Positions 50,049 to 58,267 of a stretch of 64,000 bases of DNA are shown in pieces. The stretch comes from JAGOCV01 sp049445855 (GTDB taxonomy: Bacteria > Pseudomonadota > Gammaproteobacteria > Burkholderiales > Burkholderiaceae_C), in the NCBI RefSeq assembly GCF_049445855.1, contig NZ_JBMSDV010000005.1:124001-188000 (forward strand), read 5' to 3'. The notes below the pieces were generated by a model. That model made no database searches. It had not been told where the DNA came from and saw only the letters and a list, made by a program, of their open reading frames with translations. Every line of letters begins with the position of its first letter. The first letter of the stretch is position 1. Both the position numbers and the translations under genes were made by a program.

Positions 50049-50432
50049 TTACTCTGCAGCGGCCGCAGGCGCAGCCTTGAGGGTGAGCTTTTCCTTGATA
50101 CGTGCCGACTTGCCGCTGCGTTCACGCAGGTAGTACAGCTTGGCGCGACGCACGTCGCCACGGCGCTTGACTTCGATGCCGGCGATCAGCGGGCTGTAGG
50201 TCTGGAACGTACGCTCCACGCCTTCGCCGCTGGAAATCTTGCGGACGGTGAAGCCGCTGTTCAGGCCGCGATTGCGCTTGGCAATCACCACGCCTTCATA
50301 GGCCTGCACACGCTTGCGGGTGCCTTCCACCACGTTCACGCTCACGATGACCGTGTCGCCGGGGGAGAACTCAGGAATCTTCTTGCCCAGACGGGCGATT
50401 TCTTCCTGTTCGAGGGTCTGGATCAGGTTCAT
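50049..50432 (-). CDS. rplS: 50S ribosomal protein L19
   Basis: 127 residues, normal for L19 plus a short Ala-rich tail. The family pattern includes FSPGDTVIVSVNVVEGTRKR, VQAYEGVVIAKRNRGLNSGF and ERTFQTYSPLIAGIEVKRRG. Sits at the 30S/50S interface. Last gene of the rpsP-rimM-trmD-rplS operon; trmD ends 121 bases upstream. Confidence 0.98.
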   Translation of the reverse strand: MNLIQTLEQEEIARLGKKIPEFSPGDTVIVSVNVVEGTRKRVQAYEGVVIAKRNRGLNSGFTVRKISSGEGVERTFQTYSPLIAGIEVKRRGDVRRAKLYYLRERSGKSARIKEKLTLKAAPAAAAE

Positions 50433-50553
50433 GTTTTCCTCAAATGATCATGCCCGCGCTACACAAAAGGCGGCTTGGGCTGGATCGCATTCAGGTGAAA
50501 TGCATCCGTGCCGCGGCCGGGCAGAGGATCGAAAAGCCTTTGATTATAACAAG

Positions 50554-51300
50554 TTACGCGAGCCGGGCCAAGACTGACTCGTCCTGGGCGCTCAGGCGGC
50601 CGGCAGCGCGCGCTGCGGCGATCAAATCCGGCCGGTGGCGGGCGGTGACGGCCAGACGCTGGTCGCGGCGCCAACGGTCGATCTGGACATGGTGACCGGA
50701 GAGGAGTTCAGGCGGCACACCCCGGCCCTCCCAGGTTTCCGGCCGGGTGTAGTGCGGACAATCCAGCAGGCCGTCCAGCTCGGGATTGAAGCTGTCCTGG
50801 GCATGACTGCCCTGGTCGTTCAGGACACCGGGTTGCAGGCGCGCCACGGCATCCAGCAGCGCCATGGCAGCGATCTCGCCACCCGAGAGCACGAAATCGC
50901 CCAAGCTGACCTGCCGGTCCACGTAGCTGTCGATGAAGCGCTGGTCGATGCCTTCATAACGGCCGCAGATGAGGATGGCCCCGCTGCTGGCCGACCATTC
51001 ACTCACCTGTCCGTGATCCAGCGGTCGCCCGATCGGCGAAAACAGCACGACCGGGGCGGCGTCCTTCCGCTCGGCACGGATGGCGGCGATGCAAAGGGCC
51101 AGCGGCTGCGCCAGCATCACCATGCCCGGACCGCCGCCGAAGGGCCGGTCGTCGACACGGCGGTAGTTGCCATCGGCGAAGTCCCGTGGATTCCAAGTCC
51201 GTACGTCCACCAGCGCGGTTTCGTAGGCACGGCGCGTAACGCCCGTTCTGAGGAACGGTTCGAAAAGTTCGGGAAGCAGCGTAATGACGTCAAATCGCAT
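50554..51300 (-). CDS. trmD: tRNA (guanine-N1)-methyltransferase
   Basis: Methylates G37 of tRNAs with S-adenosylmethionine, preventing frameshifts. The 248-residue SPOUT protein has MRFDVITLLPELFEPFLRTG, the knot region FSPIGRPLDHG, ICGRYEGIDQRFIDSYVD and LSGGEIAAMALLDAVARLQPG. The C-terminal domain GVPPELLSGHHVQIDRWRRD binds tRNA. It starts 9 bases after rimM. Confidence 0.98.
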   Translation of the reverse strand: MRFDVITLLPELFEPFLRTGVTRRAYETALVDVRTWNPRDFADGNYRRVDDRPFGGGPGMVMLAQPLALCIAAIRAERKDAAPVVLFSPIGRPLDHGQVSEWSASSGAILICGRYEGIDQRFIDSYVDRQVSLGDFVLSGGEIAAMALLDAVARLQPGVLNDQGSHAQDSFNPELDGLLDCPHYTRPETWEGRGVPPELLSGHHVQIDRWRRDQRLAVTARHRPDLIAAARAAGRLSAQDESVLARLA

Positions 51301-51309
51301 GACGCGGCG

Positions 51310-51873
51310 TCAGTAGTCGGGCTGCCAGTCCACGGTGATGCAGCGGCCAGGCAGATCGACCTTGTCGATGAATGCCGAAACGAAGGGAATCATCCGTTCG
51401 AGCGTCTTGCCTTCGTGCTCGTAAGCCGCCACCAGCACCGTCTGCGGGCCGGTGGAGAGCAGGTCTCGCACGACGCCGAGCTCGACCGATTCCCGGTTGA
51501 CCACGCGCAGGCCGATGAGATCGACCCAGTAGTACTCATCGTCAGCCGCAGTCGGAAAACTGGAGCGGGGAATGAAAATGCGCGCGCCCTTGAGCAATTC
51601 GGCGGCATTGCGATCGTCCACGCCGTGGGCGCTGGCAACCACGCTGTCCGAATGTTCCTTCGCTTCGCGGATGGGCAGTTTCACCGTGCCGGTGAACGCC
51701 TTGGCGCCCCGTTCGGCGGGCTGGAGGAACCAGCGCTTGGAAGAAAAAAGCGCCTCTGGTGCGGCGCTGTAAGGGATGATACGGAACCACCCCTTGATGC
51801 CCCAGGCATCTCCGATGCGCCCGACTTCGATGGCGTCCGCCGGAAGTTCGGCGGCTTCGAGGCCGGGCGTCAT
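51310..51873 (-). CDS. rimM: Ribosome maturation factor RimM
   Basis: A 187-residue factor for 16S processing of the 30S head, binding S19. The N-terminal domain has VGRIGDAWGIKGWFRIIP; the C-terminal PRC-barrel YYWVDLIGLRVVNRESVELG carries the YYW motif. The start at MTPGLEA (51873) is 22 bases after the rpsP stop; an apparent frame extension upstream runs across rpsP in another frame and is spurious. Confidence 0.96.
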   Translation of the reverse strand: MTPGLEAAELPADAIEVGRIGDAWGIKGWFRIIPYSAAPEALFSSKRWFLQPAERGAKAFTGTVKLPIREAKEHSDSVVASAHGVDDRNAAELLKGARIFIPRSSFPTAADDEYYWVDLIGLRVVNRESVELGVVRDLLSTGPQTVLVAAYEHEGKTLERMIPFVSAFIDKVDLPGRCITVDWQPDY

Positions 51874-51895
51874 CAGGCTTTCGGGCGGCCTGGAA

Positions 51896-52147
51896 TCAGG
51901 CGGCCTTCCTGGTGGCTTGCTTGAGCAGGCGCTCGACGGTGGGCGAAGCCTGCGCGCCGACGCTCTTCCAGTACGTGAGACGGTCCTGGGCGATGCGCAG
52001 GCCTTCCTCGGTGTCCTTGGCGATCGGGTTGTAGAAACCCAGGCGCTCGATGAAGCGGCCGTCACGGCGCTCACGCTTGTCGGACACGACGATGTTGAAG
52101 AACGGACGGGCCTTGGCGCCGCCGCGGGAGAGTCGAATGACGACCAT
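51896..52147 (-). CDS. rpsP: 30S ribosomal protein S16
   Basis: 83 residues, the normal length, with MVVIRLSRGGAKARPFFNIV and RFIERLGFYNPIAKDTEEG. First gene of rpsP-rimM-trmD-rplS. A near-consensus promoter lies 89-117 bases upstream. Confidence 0.98.
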   Translation of the reverse strand: MVVIRLSRGGAKARPFFNIVVSDKRERRDGRFIERLGFYNPIAKDTEEGLRIAQDRLTYWKSVGAQASPTVERLLKQATRKAA

Positions 52148-52235
52148 GATTTATCCTTCGGGTGGTGGTGATTTTCCCCGGCGTTTGAGACACGCGACTT
52201 GGCCACCCGGCCAGCGACACGCTGGAGAACCGCGA

Positions 52236-52264
52236 ATTATAGCTTTTTGCCCGACACCGGTCCA
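52236..52264 (-). promoter_or_regulatory. Promoter of the rpsP-rimM-trmD-rplS operon
   Basis: On the minus strand TGGACC (-35, 4 of 6 consensus) is 17 bases before TATAAT (-10, full consensus, plus-strand 52236-52241). The -35 abuts the start of the divergent GNAT gene (52268). The leader to rpsP would be about 80 bases, room for autoregulation, though I see no clear protein-binding structure. Confidence 0.7.
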
Positions 52265-52267
52265 TTC

Positions 52268-52801
52268 ATGCCCATCATCCGCCCCAGCCAGGACGCCGAC
52301 CTGCCCGCAATCACGGCCATCTATGCCCACCATGTCCTGAACGGGACTGGAACCTTCGAGATCGACCCGCCCGGCGAAACCGACATGGCCGCGCGTCGCG
52401 CCGATGTGCTGTCCAAGGGTCTGCCCTGGCTTGTGGCCGAGGATGGCGGTACGGTGCTGGGGTATGCCTACTGCAACTGGTTCAAGCCGCGTCCGGCTTA
52501 CCGGTTTTCCGCGGAAGACTCGATCTACATGGCCAACGACATCCGCGGCAAGGGCCTCGGACGCGCCCTGCTGACCGAACTTTGCGCCAGCGCCGAGCGC
52601 GCCGGCGTGCGCAGGCTGATTGCCGTCATCGGCGATTCCGGCAATGCCGGCTCCATCGGGGTGCATCGAGCGCTGGGTTTCGCGCCGGTGGGCGTGCTCA
52701 AGTCCTGCGGATGGAAGTTCGACCGCTGGCTGGATGTGGTCCTGATGGACAAGGCACTGGGCGTCGGCGACCAGGCGGCCCCGACGGGAGCCGATACCTG
52801 A
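52268..52801 (+). CDS. GNAT N-acetyltransferase (phosphinothricin/methionine-sulfoximine type)
   Basis: A 177-residue GNAT enzyme. The N-terminal IIRPSQDADLPAITAIYAHH and TGTFEIDPP are the hallmark of the Pat/MnaT branch. The acetyl-CoA loop is MANDIRGKGLGRALLTELC (Q/RxxGxG/A region), then GNAGSIGVHRALGFAPVGVL. Members acetylate methionine sulfoximine, phosphinothricin or similar amines. Start at 52268 (MPIIRPS); the frame extends upstream through the operon promoter but is not family-like. Confidence 0.9.
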   Translation: MPIIRPSQDADLPAITAIYAHHVLNGTGTFEIDPPGETDMAARRADVLSKGLPWLVAEDGGTVLGYAYCNWFKPRPAYRFSAEDSIYMANDIRGKGLGRALLTELCASAERAGVRRLIAVIGDSGNAGSIGVHRALGFAPVGVLKSCGWKFDRWLDVVLMDKALGVGDQAAPTGADT

Positions 52802-52802
52802 C

Positions 52803-53252
52803 ATGCCCAAGAACAAGACCCTGACCGCCTGGCTGGCACTTTTCGGTGGTCCGCTCGGACTGCACCGTTTCTATCTGCGCGGCACCGGCGACTGGCTGGG
52901 CTGGCTGATGCCGATTCCCACCGCTCTGGGTCTGTATGGCATGGAACGCGTGCAGCAGTTCGGCCTGGACGACAAGCTGAGCTGGTTGCTGATCCCGCTT
53001 CTGGGCTTCAACATCGCCGCCTGCGCGCTCACGGCCATCGTCTATGGCCTGATGACCCCGGAGAAATGGAACGCCAGATTCAACCCCCAGGTCGAAGCCG
53101 GAGCCCGCCCCGGACAGACCAACTGGTTCACCATCTGTGCACTGGTCCTGTCGGTGCTGCTGGGTACCGGCGTGCTGATGGCCAGCCTGGCCTTCAGCTT
53201 CCAGCGGTACTTCGAATACCAGATCGACGAGGCACGCAAGATCAGCCAGTAG
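52803..53252 (+). CDS. TM2-domain membrane protein
   Basis: A 149-residue inner-membrane protein. The N-terminal TM2 domain has LTAWLALFGGPLGLHRFYLR, then a hydrophilic turn and a second segment; a third segment follows near residue 110 (ALVLSVLLGTGVLMASLAF). TM2 proteins are of unknown function. It starts one base after the GNAT stop, so the pair is one transcript. Confidence 0.85.
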   Translation: MPKNKTLTAWLALFGGPLGLHRFYLRGTGDWLGWLMPIPTALGLYGMERVQQFGLDDKLSWLLIPLLGFNIAACALTAIVYGLMTPEKWNARFNPQVEAGARPGQTNWFTICALVLSVLLGTGVLMASLAFSFQRYFEYQIDEARKISQ

Positions 53253-53282
53253 TCGGTAATCTTCCCAGTAGTCCCGCCAGTA

Positions 53283-55958
53283 CTACCACCGGGCTCGAAA
53301 GCCGACCGCCGCATTGGGCCTGCTGTCCACGCGCATGCCGCCACCCGTGTCGAACAGCCGGCCGATCTCGCCGTACGCACTCCAGATGGGGTTGATATCG
53401 AGCGCAAAGCCCAGGGCGGCCTCGCCCCAACTGCCACTCGCTGCGGATGAAATCCGGGTGCTCGCCGCCGGTGTGTCGACGTGCAACGCATCCGCCCCAC
53501 CCGTGGTGCGGTAGAGGTTGATCCGGCCATAGGGCTGCAGGACACCGGCGCCGGTCGTCATGCGCCCTTTCATACGCAGCCCAGTACGCGTCGTCCAGCC
53601 GTGGCTGTTGTCGTACCGGATGGTTGCGGCTGCGATGTCAGCATCGTCAAGGTGTTGGCGCCGGTAGATCAACTGGATCTGGGGCTCGAGCGTCCACCCC
53701 GCAGGGAGCACGATGGGATGACCAGCCTCCAGTGAAGCCAGGAGGCTGTTGCCACGCATGCGGATCAGCGAGCCACCGGCCGCCTGAGCATCGATGTCGT
53801 GTTCACCGGTCTGGACCACGACATCGGCGTATGTCCCCTGCCCCGCAAGGTAGGTGCCATAGGCGCCCAGATACCTCGACCGATGCCTGCTCGTTCCAGC
53901 GGCGCCCGGCGACCCGTTCACGAATCCGCTGACGTCAGCCTTGCCTTCGAGCTGCCCGACGTAGACGCCCGCGCGCCAACCCTTGCCGGCAAACAAGTCC
54001 GTACCCGCCTGAAAGCCGTTGAGGCGTGCGCTGCTTTCCGGCGACACGTCGCCCGCCTGGTTTGCCTGCGTTTCATTGGATATCAACCGCCCCCAGGCAT
54101 GGCGCATCCCCACGCCCAGCTCGGCGGTCTCCGGGGCCATGCGGGAATCACCCATTCGCTGATGCAGATTGCCGAGCATCGTCATCGCGCCATGCCGCAT
54201 CTGCTGCGGCAACGATGCGTGGAGCGCAATTTCGGGCCGGTAGTTCGGAACCGCAACGCCGTTCACCAAGGCGCTTGAGCTCAGGTAGACACCGGAGCCG
54301 GTGCTGTTGAGCGTGTACGTGAACGCGCCAGCCTGGACGCTGCCTCCCGCGAGGCTGAATGCGCCGCTGCCATAGCTCGCACCATTGAGCAGGCCGACCA
54401 GCTGGATGCCGTCTCCTGTCGTCGGCGCCCCCAGCCCGCCTGCATAGGCCACCTCGATCGATGTCTGGCCACTGGCAACGGCCGTGGGACCGTCGAGCAG
54501 GAGCCGATCGCTCGGGCTGCTGCTGTCCCCGAGCACGGACGAAAGCCGCAACACACCGCCGACACCGACATACGGACCTGTCACGGTCAGGACGGTGCCC
54601 GGCACACTGCCCCGCAGGCTGACAACGCCGCCGTTCTGGAGCGAAGCGATCGACTGCGCGTGCCCCGCGAGATCGAGCAGAGCGCCACTGGCGATGGAAT
54701 ATGCGGAACCGGCGCTGAAGACAGAAGGTGCGGCGGCTACCAGCGAGCCCGACGTCACGGACGTCGCGCCGGTGTAGTTGCCCGATCCCGCCAACGTGAG
54801 CGCTCCTGCTCCGATTTTTTCCATACCGCCGCTGCCACTCAACGCGCCTGACAGGACGGTTCCCGCAGCACCGCTGTCAACGATTGCACTGCCCGGTCCG
54901 CTGAAGACGAGATCGTTGGCAAGGTTCAGCCCTTCGACGTGAAGCGTCGTTCCGTCGGCCATCGCCAGCGCCCCGGTACCGAGTGCGCTCGCTACACCCA
55001 GGCTCAATTGGCCATTGAGCAGGGACGTCCCGCCGGAATAGGTGCTGGTCCCGTTCAGCCATGTATCGCCGTTGACCTGCAATCCCCCAGTGCCTTCGAT
55101 GTTTCCTGCGAACACGTTGCCGCCCGTCATCAGTCGCAGCGTGCGCGCACCCAGGACGACACGCCCCGCCCCCGTCAGGGCATTGACGGCCGCACCAGTG
55201 TTGGTGAGCGAAATATCGAGCGTGCCATCCACGTTCACCGCGCTGGAAGACGCGATCGAGCCGGAACCGCTGAGTTGCATGGTTCCCTGCAGGATATTCG
55301 TGGTCCCTGAATAGGTATTGATCCCTGCAAGGAATAGATTCCCGAAGCCGGTCTTCACGACGTTGCCGGTGCCATTGATGACGGTGGTTGACGCCATGAA
55401 TTCGATGGAGTTGGCTGCATTGACAGGATCGAATGTGATCGTGTGCGAGCCGATGTCGATACCGCTTGGGGTCCCGGTCGAGGCCAGTCTCAGGATGATG
55501 CGCCACCCGCCACCGGCCGGATTGTTCGCGCGCATCACCAGATCGTCCTCCCAATAAGAATGGTAGAAAAAGTTCACTATTCCATTCTTGTTGGTCTCCG
55601 CACCAATGCCGCCCACACCATGGACATGAATCGGGGCCTGTCCGTGATTGGTATTCACCATTGTTGCAGTGCTGCCGTCGAGCACCAGCACGGAACCGAT
55701 GTGGAGGTGGGTTGTTCCGGACGCGATGATGCCGTTTGCCAGCGGCACGGCCGGAACGAGGCTTCCGAAAACTGCACGATCGGAAATCCCGGGAACTGCG
55801 CCTTCAAGCCATGCGCCCGGCACTGTCCAGGCCTGGCCCGGAGAGATCCGTGCCCAATGGAAATCCGCTGCCATGGATGACAGCGGGATCGTCATGCATG
55901 AGGCCGCAGCCAGACTGCGGACCAGCGCCCTCAGCGCAAACTGACAGTTGCTCGACAT
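53283..55958 (-). CDS. Autotransporter with beta-helix passenger
   Basis: An 891-residue type V secretion protein. A long signal region ends near SSMAADFHW. The passenger (about 35-600) is rich in Gly/Ser/Thr/Asn and carries autotransporter-associated beta-strand repeats such as GINTYSGTTNILQGTMQLSG, TSTYSGGTSLLNGQLSLG and GSGNYTGATSVTSGSLVAA. The C-terminal beta-barrel (about 610-891) begins near MRHAWGRLISNETQ and ends with FRARW, the aromatic end needed for outer-membrane insertion. No protease catalytic set is seen. Convergent with the TM2 gene; upstream sites include a 17-bp palindrome and Pho-box-like repeats. Confidence 0.9.
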   Translation of the reverse strand: MSSNCQFALRALVRSLAAASCMTIPLSSMAADFHWARISPGQAWTVPGAWLEGAVPGISDRAVFGSLVPAVPLANGIIASGTTHLHIGSVLVLDGSTATMVNTNHGQAPIHVHGVGGIGAETNKNGIVNFFYHSYWEDDLVMRANNPAGGGWRIILRLASTGTPSGIDIGSHTITFDPVNAANSIEFMASTTVINGTGNVVKTGFGNLFLAGINTYSGTTNILQGTMQLSGSGSIASSSAVNVDGTLDISLTNTGAAVNALTGAGRVVLGARTLRLMTGGNVFAGNIEGTGGLQVNGDTWLNGTSTYSGGTSLLNGQLSLGVASALGTGALAMADGTTLHVEGLNLANDLVFSGPGSAIVDSGAAGTVLSGALSGSGGMEKIGAGALTLAGSGNYTGATSVTSGSLVAAAPSVFSAGSAYSIASGALLDLAGHAQSIASLQNGGVVSLRGSVPGTVLTVTGPYVGVGGVLRLSSVLGDSSSPSDRLLLDGPTAVASGQTSIEVAYAGGLGAPTTGDGIQLVGLLNGASYGSGAFSLAGGSVQAGAFTYTLNSTGSGVYLSSSALVNGVAVPNYRPEIALHASLPQQMRHGAMTMLGNLHQRMGDSRMAPETAELGVGMRHAWGRLISNETQANQAGDVSPESSARLNGFQAGTDLFAGKGWRAGVYVGQLEGKADVSGFVNGSPGAAGTSRHRSRYLGAYGTYLAGQGTYADVVVQTGEHDIDAQAAGGSLIRMRGNSLLASLEAGHPIVLPAGWTLEPQIQLIYRRQHLDDADIAAATIRYDNSHGWTTRTGLRMKGRMTTGAGVLQPYGRINLYRTTGGADALHVDTPAASTRISSAASGSWGEAALGFALDINPIWSAYGEIGRLFDTGGGMRVDSRPNAAVGFRARW

Positions 55959-55970
55959 TCTCTTCCCCTG

Positions 55971-55987
55971 TTCCAGTTGAACTGGAA
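55971..55987. promoter_or_regulatory. 17-bp palindrome upstream of the autotransporter
   Basis: TTCCAGTT-G-AACTGGAA is perfectly symmetric around one base. It lies 13-29 bases before the ATG, just upstream of the GGAAG ribosome site, a position suited to repression at the transcription start or of the leader. The binding factor is unknown; a homodimeric repressor is most likely. Confidence 0.55.
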
Positions 55988-56004
55988 ACCAGCGTAAGAA
56001 GCGA

Positions 56005-56055
56005 CTGTCAAAACATTGTCAAATGCTCCGCCCTGAAAGGTTAAGCATTGTCAAA
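56005..56055. promoter_or_regulatory. Pho-box-like repeats upstream of the autotransporter
   Basis: CTGTCAA-N4-TTGTCAA (56005-56022) matches the 11-bp-periodic PhoB direct repeat at about 14 of 18 positions. A third TTGTCAA at 56048-56054 lies 32 bp further, in phase. The repeat is on the plus strand, so it points away from the minus-strand autotransporter, and its complement gives TTTGACA, which resembles -35 boxes. So either a reversed Pho box or overlapping -35 elements. Confidence 0.4.
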
Positions 56056-56092
56056 CGCGGCTCGCACGCGACAAATGTGCCGCGTGTCGATC

Positions 56093-57130
56093 TCAGAAAA
56101 TCTGCAGACTGATCCAGTAAGCGAGCGCTGCAACGAATGCGCTCGCGGGGATGGTGAGAATCCACGCCCAGATGATGTTGCCGGCCACGCCCCAGCGCAC
56201 CGCGCTCGCGCGCTGCGTGGAACCCACACCGACGATCGCACCCGTGATGGTGTGCGTCGTGGACACCGGGATTCCGAGAAAGGTCGCAAGGAACAGCGTC
56301 ATCGCACCACCCGTCTCGGCGCAGAAGCCACCGACCGGTTTGAGCTTGGTGATTTTCTGGCCCATGGTCTTGACAATGCGCCAGCCACCGAACATCGTGC
56401 CCAGACCGATGGTGATGTAGCAGGCGATCACGACCCAGCCCGGCAGATGCTCCGTGGTTGCCTGCATCCACGTCGGCAGCCCCTGTACCTGCGAGCTGGT
56501 GGCGGCGATGAGCAGCAGCCAGATGATGCCGGCCGTCTTCTGCGCATCGTTGCCGCCGTGCCCCAGGCTGTACGCACCGGCGGAAACCAGTTGCAGACGG
56601 CGGAACCAGCGGTCCACACGGCTCGGCGTCGCACGCCGGAAGACCCAGGCCACGATGACCATCATCAGCGAGCCGAGCAGGAAGCCGAGGAACGGCGAAA
56701 CGAAGATGAACGCCACGGTCTTGAGGATGCCCGCAGTGATGAGCGCGCCCGAACCCGCCTTGGCAATGACCGCGCCCACGATGCCGCCGATGAGCGCATG
56801 CGACGAACTGCTGGGAATGCCGTAGTACCAGGTGACGAGGTTCCAAGTGATCGCGCCGACCAGCGCGCCGAACACCACGTGCATGTCCACGACGCCGGGC
56901 ATCGCGATGCCCTTTCCGATGGTGGCAGCCACACTCAGGTGGAAGACGAACAGGGCGACGAAGTTGAATGTCGCGGCGAAAACGACGGCATGCAGGGGCT
57001 TGAGCACCCCGGTGGACACCACTGTCGCAATGGAGTTCGCTGCGTCATGAAAACCGTTCATGAAGTCGAACACCAATGCCAGCACGACCAGCATCAGCAC
57101 GACCCACAGGGCGGGCGGCAAGTACTCCAT
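56093..57130 (-). CDS. pit: PiT-family inorganic phosphate transporter
   Basis: A 345-residue inner-membrane phosphate permease, about ten segments, driven by proton or metal-phosphate symport. The two duplicated signatures are FDFMNGFHDAANSIATVVST and GAYSLGHGGNDAQKTAGI; the internal TWYYGIPSSSSHALIGGIVG and FLGIPVSTTHTITGAIVGVG pair are typical. Start MEYLPPALW at 57130, five bases after the DUF47 stop. Low-affinity uptake at phosphate excess is the usual role. Confidence 0.95.
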   Translation of the reverse strand: MEYLPPALWVVLMLVVLALVFDFMNGFHDAANSIATVVSTGVLKPLHAVVFAATFNFVALFVFHLSVAATIGKGIAMPGVVDMHVVFGALVGAITWNLVTWYYGIPSSSSHALIGGIVGAVIAKAGSGALITAGILKTVAFIFVSPFLGFLLGSLMMVIVAWVFRRATPSRVDRWFRRLQLVSAGAYSLGHGGNDAQKTAGIIWLLLIAATSSQVQGLPTWMQATTEHLPGWVVIACYITIGLGTMFGGWRIVKTMGQKITKLKPVGGFCAETGGAMTLFLATFLGIPVSTTHTITGAIVGVGSTQRASAVRWGVAGNIIWAWILTIPASAFVAALAYWISLQIF

Positions 57131-57135
57131 GGCGA

Positions 57136-57780
57136 TCAGGAATTCTCGAGGACGATGCCCTCGATCTGATTCGCCACATCCTCGCACTTGTCGGTGATGG
57201 TTTCGAGCAGCTCGTAGATCGCCTTGAGCTTGATGACTTCCCGCACGTCCGGTTCTTCGCGGAACAGCTTGCTCATGGCTGCGCGCATCACGCGGTCGGC
57301 GTCACTCTCGAGCTTGTCGATTTCCTCGCAGGTCTTGAGGGCCGCTTCGGCCGTGGCCGGATCGGCGATCTTGGGCAGCAGGTTCACCGCGTCACGCACG
57401 CGCTCGCAGCAACGCAGGCTCAGGTCGGTCAGGCGGGCGATCTCCGGCGTCATGGTGCGCACGTCGTACAGCGCCATGGTTTCTGCCGAATCCTGGATCA
57501 GGTCGGCCACATCGTCCATGGTGTTGATGAGCCCGTGGATCTGCTCACGATCGATGGGCGTGATGAAGGTCTTGTGGATCGCGCGGTTGACGTCATGCGT
57601 CACACGGTCTGCCGCACGCTCGGCGTTATCCACGTCCTGGTTGTACTTGTCGCGCAGGTGCGGGTCGTTGTAGTTGTTCACCAGCTGGGAGAAGGCGCGC
57701 GCCGCTTCGACGATGCGATCGGCGTGCTGGTTGAACATCTCGAAAAAGTTGCCTTCGCGTGGCAGCAGCTTGCCAAACAT
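57136..57780 (-). CDS. PhoU-like DUF47 protein
   Basis: A 214-residue all-helical protein of the DUF47/PhoU-like family (FGKLLPREGNFFEMFNQHAD, DREQIHGLINTMDDVADLIQ, KAIYELLETITDKCEDVANQ). It is nearly always encoded directly before pit, and is thought to modulate that transporter (inference from family). GAGGAG lies seven bases before the ATG. A Pho-box-like triple repeat lies 22-50 bases upstream. Confidence 0.93.
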   Translation of the reverse strand: MFGKLLPREGNFFEMFNQHADRIVEAARAFSQLVNNYNDPHLRDKYNQDVDNAERAADRVTHDVNRAIHKTFITPIDREQIHGLINTMDDVADLIQDSAETMALYDVRTMTPEIARLTDLSLRCCERVRDAVNLLPKIADPATAEAALKTCEEIDKLESDADRVMRAAMSKLFREEPDVREVIKLKAIYELLETITDKCEDVANQIEGIVLENS

Positions 57781-57801
57781 GGCGGCTCCTCAGCAGGGAA
57801 T

Positions 57802-57830
57802 GTGACAGTAACGTGTCAATTTGATGACAG
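57802..57830 (-). promoter_or_regulatory. Pho-box-like triple repeat upstream of the DUF47-pit operon
   Basis: On the minus strand CTGTCAT-N4-TTGACAC-N4-CTGTCAC forms three heptamers with 11-bp spacing; the first two match the PhoB consensus at about 16 of 18 positions. The box ends 21 bases before the DUF47 ATG, leaving no room for the usual -10 between box and gene. This layout fits repression by PhoB, the mode described for the orfA-pit operon of Sinorhizobium meliloti. Confidence 0.7.
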
Positions 57831-57882
57831 GCGGGAGTTTAACCGCCCGCCCTTTGCGTCGTGGTCAGGGCCGCCGGGACGC

Positions 57883-58251
57883 TCAGGCGCTCCGGAAGAT
57901 GAAGTACACCGCACCGACCATGCACAGCGCAGCCCAGAGATAGTCGAGCTTGAGCGGCTCGTTCATGTAAAACACCGCAAACGGCATGAACACGGCGAGC
58001 GTGATCACCTCCTGCATGATCTTGAGTTGCCCCAGGCTGAAGCCGGCCTGCTGGAAGCCGAGCCGGTTGGCCGGCACCTGCAGCAGGTATTCGAACAGCG
58101 CGATACCCCAGCTCACCAGCGCCGCCGCATACCACGGAGCCGTCGCCAGATTCTTCAGGTGCCCATACCAGGCGAAGGTCATGAACACGTTGCTCGCCAC
58201 GAGCAGGAGAATGGTCTGGGCCGACAGCGGAATGGACTGGAGGATCTGCAT
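57883..58251 (-). CDS. DMT family protein (DUF486)
   Basis: A 122-residue membrane protein with four predicted segments, starting MQILQSIPLSAQTILLLVAS. The family pattern is FAWYGHLKNLATAPWYAAALVSWGIALFEYLLQVPANR, seen in fragments FAWYGHLKNLA and SWGIALFEYLLQVPANR, then QLKIMQEVITLAVFMPFAVFY. Half-size DMT relatives usually act as dimers; substrate unknown. It follows folK by 16 bases. Confidence 0.88.
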   Translation of the reverse strand: MQILQSIPLSAQTILLLVASNVFMTFAWYGHLKNLATAPWYAAALVSWGIALFEYLLQVPANRLGFQQAGFSLGQLKIMQEVITLAVFMPFAVFYMNEPLKLDYLWAALCMVGAVYFIFRSA

Positions 58252-58267
58252 GGCCGCAATTATCCGG

